Below are positions 50,084-55,930 of a stretch of DNA of 55,930 nt, piece after piece. The position numbers and the translations under genes are program-made. The stretch comes from Alphaproteobacteria bacterium (lineage in GTDB: Bacteria > Pseudomonadota > Alphaproteobacteria > Rhizobiales > JAJFHC01), in contig JAJFHD010000050.1 of the NCBI GenBank assembly GCA_021775805.1, positions 1-55,930 of the forward strand, read 5' to 3'. Under the pieces are notes generated by a model, which was not told where the DNA came from, did not search any database, and worked only from the letters and a program-made list of their open reading frames with translations. The stretch's first letter is position 1. The number at the start of each line of letters is the position of its first letter.

Positions 50084-51655
50084 CTACTCCGCGGCGTCTG
50101 CGCTGTTCCGGTTCTTGCGCTGGTACGCCCGCCAGGTCATCGCCCAGCGATCGGGATCTTCGAGCGCTTCGCCCTTCAGTTTGTGGATCGCCTGGTTGTG
50201 CGGCGCGGTGGTCACGATCTCCGGATTGGAGTAGGCCTCATCCGAGATCTGGCGAATCACCGCGACCCAGGTATCGAGATCCTCCTTGGAGTACATTTCG
50301 CCGGCCTCGGGCGTGAACGGTTCCGGGACGACCCAGGGTTCGTGGCTCAGCCAGAAGGCATCCATGCCGAAGTCGGTCATCCGGTTCTGTACGTCGAGGA
50401 CGCTGACGCCGGTGTCCTCCTTGAGCTTGCCCATGCCCCAGCGGGTCATCTCCATGCGCCAGCCCGGTTTGTCGGGATGGGATTTCTCCAGGCCCCTAAT
50501 CTTCGACAGTTCATGATCCATGTAGTTGTTGGCCAGGACCGATATGTCAGAACCTTCGGCTATGCCGTCGCCGCCCATCATGCGCGACCATGAATAGGAC
50601 TTGAGAACCTGGGGAATATTGCCCCAGAACTCCCGGATCTTGCCGCAGCTATCCGGCCGATCCGCATCGACGTGATAGTCCGAGCCGTCAAAGGTGACGA
50701 CCGGCGTCGGCAGGAAGCGGGCAAGTTCCTCGGTGCAGCCATAGGCGCCGACGGCTGGACCGCCACCGCCTTTCGGTGCGCCGAATGTCTTGTGCAGCAT
50801 GAACATGCAGGCATCGAAGCCCAGCTCACGGGCCCTGATCTTGCCCATCACGCCGTTGAAATTGGCGTGATCGTAAAAACACAGCCCGCCGGCCTCCTTG
50901 ACCACACGGACCCACTCCTTGATGTGCGGATTGTAGACGCCCATGTCATCGGGATTGTTGGTCATCAGGGCCGCCGTGCGATCTGAAACCGCTGCCTTCA
51001 GGGCCTCAAGCGAGGGGTAGCCGTCTTCTTCGACCATCAGGGTAATCACCTTGAAGCCGGCGGCGGCGGCTGTTGCCGCGTTGCAGGGGTGCGCCTGAAT
51101 GGTGGTGATGATCTCGTTGCGTTGTTCCAGTTCGCCGCGCGAGGCGTGGTAGGCACGGGTTACACAACAGTTGGTAAAGGCCGCATTGGCGCCGCCACCG
51201 GCCTGAAACACGAACTGGTCCATGCCGGAGAGCTCGCACAGGATGTTGTTGAAGCCGTGGATCAGCTCAAGTGTGCCCTGCACCGTGTCTTCCGGCTGAT
51301 AGGGATGAACGTCAGCCACCTGCGGCCTTGCCATCACCGCCTCATTGATCGGCGCATTGTGCTTCATAGTGCAGGTTCCGAACAGGCTGACACCGATCAT
51401 GCCGAGTGTCTCCTGCGAAAGATGCAGGTAATGGCGCAGCACATCCGGCTCTGTCATTTCCGGCAGCTTCGGCGGAGTTTTGCGCCGAAGCGCCGCCGGC
51501 ACCAGATCTTCCCCGGATCCGACCGATTCCCGGATTCCTGGTTCAGCCTCCGGGAAAACCAGGCCACGCCTGCCCGGGTAGCTCAGGTCCATGATGACCG
51601 GTTCGTTCCAGCGCGCGGCGTGATACTCGCGGGGTTTGGTTTCAGATCCGCTCAT
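50084..51655 (-). CDS. gcvPB: Glycine dehydrogenase (decarboxylating) subunit 2
   Basis: A 523-residue PLP subunit of the glycine cleavage P-protein, catalysing glycine decarboxylation onto the lipoyl H-protein. The PLP-Lys motif is MLHKTFGAPKGGGGPAVGAY (about 265-284; Lys in HKTFGAP). The family N-terminus reads FPEAEPGIRESVGS. Length matches the split-type subunit (about 480-525). It overlaps gcvPA by 4 nt (ATGA). Both subunits are needed; gcvT and gcvH are not in this window. Confidence 0.95.
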   Translation of the reverse strand: MSGSETKPREYHAARWNEPVIMDLSYPGRRGLVFPEAEPGIRESVGSGEDLVPAALRRKTPPKLPEMTEPDVLRHYLHLSQETLGMIGVSLFGTCTMKHNAPINEAVMARPQVADVHPYQPEDTVQGTLELIHGFNNILCELSGMDQFVFQAGGGANAAFTNCCVTRAYHASRGELEQRNEIITTIQAHPCNAATAAAAGFKVITLMVEEDGYPSLEALKAAVSDRTAALMTNNPDDMGVYNPHIKEWVRVVKEAGGLCFYDHANFNGVMGKIRARELGFDACMFMLHKTFGAPKGGGGPAVGAYGCTEELARFLPTPVVTFDGSDYHVDADRPDSCGKIREFWGNIPQVLKSYSWSRMMGGDGIAEGSDISVLANNYMDHELSKIRGLEKSHPDKPGWRMEMTRWGMGKLKEDTGVSVLDVQNRMTDFGMDAFWLSHEPWVVPEPFTPEAGEMYSKEDLDTWVAVIRQISDEAYSNPEIVTTAPHNQAIHKLKGEALEDPDRWAMTWRAYQRKNRNSADAAE

Positions 51656-53061
51656 GACAGCACCTCCTGCAGGGCTCCGGCCAGTTTGTCGATATCGCCC
51701 TGGGTATGGATTTCGGTTACGCAGTACAAGGCGCTCTGTCCCAGCTCCGGCCGTTCGGCCGACAGGTCCTTGCCACCGAATATCTTGTGGGCGCGCAACG
51801 CCTTGTTGATCTCGGCAACCGACCTGGATGTACCGTCGAAATTGACAACGAATTCCTTGAAGAAGCCGTCTCCAAACGTGACCTTCACGCCCGGGATTGC
51901 GTTCAGCTTCTGTGCTGCGTAGCGGGCGCGCTGCAGGATGACACCGCCCAGCTCGCGCAGCCCGTCAGGACCGACCAGGGCCAGGTAGGCGGTGTTGGCG
52001 ATGGTCCAGAGATAAACCGAATTACCGGTCCAGTCCTTGCCTTCTTCCCGCATGCCGTAGGACGTCTGATGGAACAGGCTCAAACCAAACCCGACTTCAC
52101 CCGGCTCGATGGTCTCGGTTATGGAGATCATCAGCGTCGGATACTCGCGCGCATAGCGTTCTTCGTCGCGGGTGGCGATAAACCCTCCCGTACCGCCGCC
52201 CGTGTTCATGTGGACGCCGAGAGGTTGGGTCGATCCCACAATGATGTCGGCACCATAGTCCGAGGGTGCGGCCAGTACACCGAGTGAAATGGGGTCGACA
52301 CCAACGATGGTTTCGGCACCAACCGCTTTCGCCATTTCGGCGATGCGGGCGCTGTTTGTCTCCATAACGCCGAGATATCCCGGATTCTCGACATAGACAG
52401 CAGCGGTCTTGTCGGACAGCTTGGCAGCCAGATCATCAAGATCGAGCATACCAGTGACAGGATCGTAGCCGACCTTGTGGACGGTGATATGGCTTGGCAT
52501 TTCGACCGGCTCGCAATAGGTCTCGATCACCGACAGGCGTTCCGGACAGATCGCCGCCGGCACGATAACCTCTCTTCTCCCCGTGATACGGGCCGTCATC
52601 CGGATGGCGTGGCCGATCGCACAGCCCCAGCTGTAGACCGGCAGGCCGACCATATCCATGCCGACCAATTCACCGATCTGGCTGCAGAACTCGAACCACG
52701 CCTGGTTGCGGCCATGGTCCGACGACGGTGAGCCGAACACCGAGGTCAACCATTCCGTGCGGCGGACAAGTTCGTCACATGGCGCCGGTACATAGTGCTG
52801 CCAGCACCCCGCGCCCAGGAAGTTCAGATTTTCCTCGCAGCTCTCGTTTTTCGACAAGGCGTCGGTCAATTCCCTATGGAGCGCCACCTCAGAGCGCAGA
52901 CCGGGCGCCAGGGCGATCGGCTTTTGAAGCCGGTGTTCCTTGGGGATCTGCTCGAACAGTTCCTCAATCGAGGCCGCACCGATGGCATCGAGCATTGCCT
53001 GCTTGATGTCCGGCAGGGAGTTGGCCATGTAGGGATGACTTACCGGTTGATTTCCGCTCAC
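51652..53061 (-). CDS. gcvPA: Glycine dehydrogenase (decarboxylating) subunit 1
   Basis: A 469-residue partner subunit of the split glycine dehydrogenase. It has SHPYMANSLPDIKQAML at the start, NFLGAGCWQHYVPAPCDELVRR (about 80-101) and GGTGGFIATRDEERYAREYPTL (about 291-312), characteristic of GcvPA. GTG start with GGAGAG upstream. The preceding gene on the same strand is an ATP-NAD kinase family member 41 nt away, so the three may form one operon (kinase-gcvPA-gcvPB). Confidence 0.95.
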   Translation of the reverse strand: MSGNQPVSHPYMANSLPDIKQAMLDAIGAASIEELFEQIPKEHRLQKPIALAPGLRSEVALHRELTDALSKNESCEENLNFLGAGCWQHYVPAPCDELVRRTEWLTSVFGSPSSDHGRNQAWFEFCSQIGELVGMDMVGLPVYSWGCAIGHAIRMTARITGRREVIVPAAICPERLSVIETYCEPVEMPSHITVHKVGYDPVTGMLDLDDLAAKLSDKTAAVYVENPGYLGVMETNSARIAEMAKAVGAETIVGVDPISLGVLAAPSDYGADIIVGSTQPLGVHMNTGGGTGGFIATRDEERYAREYPTLMISITETIEPGEVGFGLSLFHQTSYGMREEGKDWTGNSVYLWTIANTAYLALVGPDGLRELGGVILQRARYAAQKLNAIPGVKVTFGDGFFKEFVVNFDGTSRSVAEINKALRAHKIFGGKDLSAERPELGQSALYCVTEIHTQGDIDKLAGALQEVLS

Positions 53062-53102
53062 ATCGACTCTCCGTTTCCTGTCACGTTATGTATTCCCAAA
53101 TC

Positions 53103-54281
53103 TCAGGCATCGACCCGCATCATGGCCTTCTGCCGTGACCCCGTTCTCACCGCCATGTAACCTGCCAGCGTGCTATCGAGTTCCAGGTCGCCGGTGTCGA
53201 CAAAAAGGCGCGACGGCACCAGGCCGGCGAGCTTTGTCGCCCCTGCCATGACGATAATGTTGTCGCGGCCGACCAACCGGATGACATCGGAACTGAACTG
53301 CTGGTTGCCGCGTCCGAACAGACACCCCTGTCCGCCGATGATACCAACGATCAGTTTCGCGGCACGCCCTGTGGCCAGGGCGAGAATTTCCGACTCGGAC
53401 AGGTCGGTTCCGACGACTTCGCCTTCGAGGATGGCATCGACGCCAAGAAGCGTCGCCGGGACACCGAGCACTTCAGAAACCGTACGGGTCGAACTGCCCG
53501 GCCCAAGCAGATACAGTGTGCCGGATTGCATTTCCTCGACGATTTCCCGGGCCGACGACCACAGGGCCTCGCGGTCGGCAAGCGTCGGACTGGCCTTGGG
53601 GCCTTGTATGCTTGACTGTTCAAACGGCGCGCGGCAATAGCCGAAGAGCCGCGTCGACACGCGGTCGTCACGAACCGAAGCCTCGTCGATATCCATGATT
53701 TCAGCATCCTGAAGCTGGGCCTTGCTGTTGCCGGAAAGAAAGTGCGCGGCAACGTCACCGGCAAGTCCCGGACTCGTGGCAAACAGTGCGGAATGCATCT
53801 TTACGCCTGTGGGAATACCAAGCAGCGGAACCCGGTCCCCGACAATCTTGAACACATCGCGAACCGTGCCGTCGCCTCCGGCCACGAGGATCAGGTCGAC
53901 GCCCGCCTGTTCAATGGCATCCGCCAGCCGCTCCGTATCGCCTTTGGTTGTCATGCCGTTCGAACGACAGGGTGTATTTGCGACAATCTCCATTTCGCAC
54001 CCGGTTTCGCGCAACACGTCTTCTCCCAACGGTCCTTCGCCGGTAAGGAACCGGATTTTTGGCAGAATTCGGATCAACCTGGCCAACGCCCGCCCTGCCC
54101 GTTCCGGCGACTGGGGCTGTGCGCCGCGTGCCTGTGCCTCTGCCAGCACCATGGGACCGTCAGTTCCCTTGAGGCCAACCCTTCCGCCCATTCCCGCGAT
54201 CGGGTTTACAATCAAGCCGCATCGGGCTTGGTCGATCGCTGGTTCGGCTTGGTTGTTTTTGGTTTCGGCCCTGTCCAACAC
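53103..54281 (-). CDS. ATP-NAD kinase / AcoX-like family protein
   Basis: A 392-residue protein with CGLIVNPIAGMGGRVGLKGT (about 21-40) and the nucleotide-kinase motif LVAGGDGTVRDVFKIVG (about 133-149). A family-type C-terminal domain with IGGQGCLFGRGNQQFS follows. It probably phosphorylates NAD or a related compound, but AcoX-type members have no proven activity. The start is uncertain: the frame is open 88 codons further, but homology begins near here. A GTG at 54281 is plausible because the GAAC-N4-GTTC motif then sits 57 nt upstream. Confidence 0.72.
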   Translation of the reverse strand: MLDRAETKNNQAEPAIDQARCGLIVNPIAGMGGRVGLKGTDGPMVLAEAQARGAQPQSPERAGRALARLIRILPKIRFLTGEGPLGEDVLRETGCEMEIVANTPCRSNGMTTKGDTERLADAIEQAGVDLILVAGGDGTVRDVFKIVGDRVPLLGIPTGVKMHSALFATSPGLAGDVAAHFLSGNSKAQLQDAEIMDIDEASVRDDRVSTRLFGYCRAPFEQSSIQGPKASPTLADREALWSSAREIVEEMQSGTLYLLGPGSSTRTVSEVLGVPATLLGVDAILEGEVVGTDLSESEILALATGRAAKLIVGIIGGQGCLFGRGNQQFSSDVIRLVGRDNIIVMAGATKLAGLVPSRLFVDTGDLELDSTLAGYMAVRTGSRQKAMMRVDA

Positions 54282-54337
54282 CCGTGTTACCGCCTCACTC
54301 CTACACGCTCGCCACCCGCGGCTAATTGGCCGCCCAG

Positions 54338-54350
54338 CGAACGTTTGTTC
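54338..54350. promoter_or_regulatory. CGAACGTTTGTTC motif near the kinase promoter
   Basis: A copy of GAAC-N4-GTTC (CGAACGTTTGTTC) lies in the 275-nt divergent region, about 57 nt upstream of the proposed kinase start. It is nearly identical to the copy on the SDR side (54497-54509), suggesting one regulator binds both promoters. Confidence 0.45.
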
Positions 54351-54496
54351 ACAATGAAATAAGCACCTTGAGCTGTCAAGGAATTGACGATGCGGAAGAG
54401 GTTCTTGTCCTTTCTGCCGCCATGATCTTATATTCCCTAACGAAAGGGCCCCTGAAGAGACGGTCATTTTCTCGCCTGTCACACCAGTTAAAAAAA

Positions 54497-54510
54497 CGAA
54501 CAGTTGTTCG
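54497..54510. promoter_or_regulatory. CGAACAGTTGTTCG palindrome before the SDR gene
   Basis: CGAACA-GT-TGTTCG is a perfect inverted repeat (arms 6 bp, 2-nt centre), 46 nt upstream of the SDR ATG. It shares CGAAC-N2-TTGTTC with the motif at 54338. A palindrome this size fits a homodimeric repressor such as a TetR-type protein, but none is encoded in the window. Confidence 0.5.
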
Positions 54511-54556
54511 ATTTTGGCAGTTTTGACGGCGATACGCATGCACACAAGGAGAAGAG

Positions 54557-55324
54557 ATGACAGATCTTCAGGGCAAGACAGTCCTCGTGACCGGCGCTTC
54601 CAAGGGCATCGGCGCGTCGATTGCCGCGGCGGTCGGAGCGTCCGGGGCTCACGTGATCGCCCATTACGGTACGGACCGCGAAGGCGCGGCGCGCGCGGTG
54701 GAAGGTTTCTCAGACGATCGATCTCATCTCGTCGGTGCGGATCTGAGCGATATGGCGGCGGTAGACTCGCTCTGGCAACGGGCTTTCGACTGGCGTGGAG
54801 AGATCGACGTTCTGGTGAACAACGCTGCCGTCATGCGCCTTGAAGGCGGCATCTCGGATACTGAAGATGCCTGGGACCGGGTCTGGTCGGAGGCCGTTGA
54901 CGTCAATGTGCTGGCACCTGCCCGGTTGCTGCGTCATGCGGTCAAACACTACCTGCAGGCAGGCGGCGGCACCATCGTCACGATATCGAGTTGGGCAGCA
55001 CAGCGCGGCATTACAAACCCGGAGGGCATCGCCTATTCCGCAACAAAGGCCGCTATCGCTGCCGCCACCAAGACGATCGCCCGTGGTTATGCGAAGCAGA
55101 ATGTACTGGCTTACGTCATTGCACCGGGTGTCGTACGCACGCGCCTTTCAGTAGAGTCGGCGGCAACGCTCGGCGGCGAAGATGCCGTGACAGCCGGGCT
55201 TGCCATGGGCGAGTGGGTGCCGCCCGAGGAGATCGCCGATCTGGTGGCGTATCTGGCCACTGGCCAGTGCCGGCACCTGACCGGCGCCACGCTCGACGTC
55301 AACGGCGCGAGCTACGTGCGGTGA
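54557..55324 (+). CDS. Short-chain dehydrogenase/reductase (FabG-like)
   Basis: A 255-residue classical SDR with the cofactor-binding TGASKGIGASIAAAVGASGA (residues 12-31), the NNAAVMRLEG site, and catalytic Ser and Tyr-Lys in SWAAQRGITNPEGIAYSATK. The C-terminal TGATLDVNGASYVR is typical. It probably reduces 3-oxoacyl-type or other keto substrates with NAD(P)H; exact substrate unknown. AAGGAG lies 5 nt before the ATG. It is divergent from the ATP-NAD kinase gene and shares a motif with it. Confidence 0.9.
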   Translation: MTDLQGKTVLVTGASKGIGASIAAAVGASGAHVIAHYGTDREGAARAVEGFSDDRSHLVGADLSDMAAVDSLWQRAFDWRGEIDVLVNNAAVMRLEGGISDTEDAWDRVWSEAVDVNVLAPARLLRHAVKHYLQAGGGTIVTISSWAAQRGITNPEGIAYSATKAAIAAATKTIARGYAKQNVLAYVIAPGVVRTRLSVESAATLGGEDAVTAGLAMGEWVPPEEIADLVAYLATGQCRHLTGATLDVNGASYVR

Positions 55325-55542
55325 AGTGGAATCGAGCTGAATAGTGTTCGATCCGACTGTCCAACAACCAGTTCGGGCATGTCGTCCTTGGTCACTCTGA
55401 ATGCGGGGCGAAGGACCCATTAGCGTCGCTTCGGATTGATACGCCGGCGATTAGATCCTCGCCCGCGTTTCACGCCGGCAAGGATGACAGTGAAGAAAAT
55501 CAGGAAACCTTGGATCGAGATAGGGCGAACTACTTTGCCAAC

Positions 55543-55930
55543 TCACGCGGGGTCGGCATCCATATCGAGGGCGGCGGCCCTGCGGCTCAGGTAGAATTCA
55601 TACTGCCAGGGCAGGACGTCATGCGGTTTTGACACTCCGAGTTCAAGCGCTGCACGATAGGCCCAGTGGGGCTCAGCCATCAGCTCGCGACCCATGGCAA
55701 TGAGATCCGCGCGACCGTCGCGAAGGACGGCTTCGGCATGGTGAGGATCGACAATCGCCCCCACCGCCATGGTGGCAAGCCCCGCGTCACGACGCACCGC
55801 CTCGGCGAAGGGAACCTGGTAGCCCTGCCGGATTTTCGTCGTGGCCAGGGTTGCCGGGCCGGACATGCCGCCCGACGAACAGTCGACAACGTCGATGCCG
55901 GCTTTCTTGAGTTCAGCTGCCAGGGCAACC
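55543..55930 (-). CDS. NADH:flavin oxidoreductase, old yellow enzyme (YqjM-like), C-terminal part
   Basis: An open frame running off the right edge; about 128 C-terminal residues are visible. The sequence upstream of the first internal ATG reads VVDCSSGGMSG. It continues with AVGAIVDPHHAEAVLRDGRADLIAMGRELMAEPHWAYRAA and ends LPWQYEFYLSRR, typical of OYE-family enzymes such as YqjM. The TIM-barrel substrate residues lie beyond the window. It is truncated here by the window boundary, not by mutation. Confidence 0.85.
   Translation of the reverse strand, partial: VALAAELKKAGIDVVDCSSGGMSGPATLATTKIRQGYQVPFAEAVRRDAGLATMAVGAIVDPHHAEAVLRDGRADLIAMGRELMAEPHWAYRAALELGVSKPHDVLPWQYEFYLSRRAAALDMDADPA

Noticed and set aside
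1..55930. tRNA, rRNA, CRISPR arrays and intact insertion sequences
   Set aside because: Scanning by eye found no T-loop/acceptor pairs, no regularly spaced direct repeats with unique spacers, and no complete transposase with terminal repeats. A tRNA-finding program would be more decisive.

Overview
The window is a chromosomal segment of an alphaproteobacterium. It is GC-rich apart from one stretch, densely packed, and full of 4-nt ATGA overlaps. Several features fit a Hyphomicrobiales-type marine or soil organism: split glycine dehydrogenase (GcvPA/GcvPB), a PleC/DivJ/PdhS-style histidine kinase, a PrsDE-like type I secretion pair, citrulline hydrolase CtlX beside an ornithine cyclodeaminase, and a Cys-type formate dehydrogenase 3. 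I cannot name the species.

Region 1 (0.4-11.8 kb, minus strand) is one long formate dehydrogenase operon: TorD-like chaperone, small TAT protein, FdhA, FdhB, small lipoprotein, cytochrome b (gamma) subunit, a WD40-cytochrome c fusion, a 42-residue membrane peptide, a secreted trypsin-like protease, then five small genes of unknown function (DUF6494, a biotin/lipoate-ligase-like protein that appears to lack the catalytic signatures, DUF6505, DUF6352, and a one-TM protein). Across the divergent promoter region lies moaA (molybdenum cofactor), followed by a ThiO-like FAD oxidase and, converging, the Mrp/ApbC Fe-S carrier. The core makes a periplasmic, membrane-anchored formate oxidase. The accessory block is the best candidate in the window for an undescribed system.

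Region 2 (15.8-31.4 kb) is mostly housekeeping and catabolic. It holds an IclR regulator with hydroxypyruvate isomerase, two methyltransferases, a cysteine-dioxygenase-like cupin, a lipoprotein hydrolase, a uracil-DNA glycosylase family protein, an MBL hydrolase, a GST and an SDR. Then come an orphan histidine kinase, divergent cobT/cobS, DUF1289, a membrane aspartic protease and phosphomannomutase.

Region 3 (31.5-35.8 kb) is an AT-richer accessory patch between a ketopantoate-reductase-like gene and dusA. It contains a tyrosine-recombinase C-terminal remnant, an amidase with an SH3b domain, and a 5'-truncated animal-type heme peroxidase. It looks like the remains of one or more insertions.

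Region 4 (37.1-43.9 kb) is an amino-acid/guanidino catabolic cluster: an Ldh-family dehydrogenase, an amidinotransferase-fold hydrolase, a fatty acid desaturase, an Lrp/AsnC regulator divergent from ornithine cyclodeaminase, CtlX and a DDAH-type hydrolase. Three guanidine-modifying enzymes lie within 6 kb.

Region 5 (43.9-49.8 kb, minus) is a type I secretion operon: an RTX substrate with two duplicated beta-roll modules and a possible lysozyme-like N-terminus, an ABC exporter and an HlyD adaptor. No TolC is present.

Region 6 (50.1-55.9 kb) has gcvPA-gcvPB preceded by an ATP-NAD kinase family gene. That gene is divergent from an SDR, and each promoter side carries a copy of the same GAAC-N4-GTTC motif. 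The window ends inside an old-yellow-enzyme gene.

No rRNA, tRNA, CRISPR array or intact insertion sequence was seen. All family assignments come from reading motifs and from memory of protein families, without database searches.
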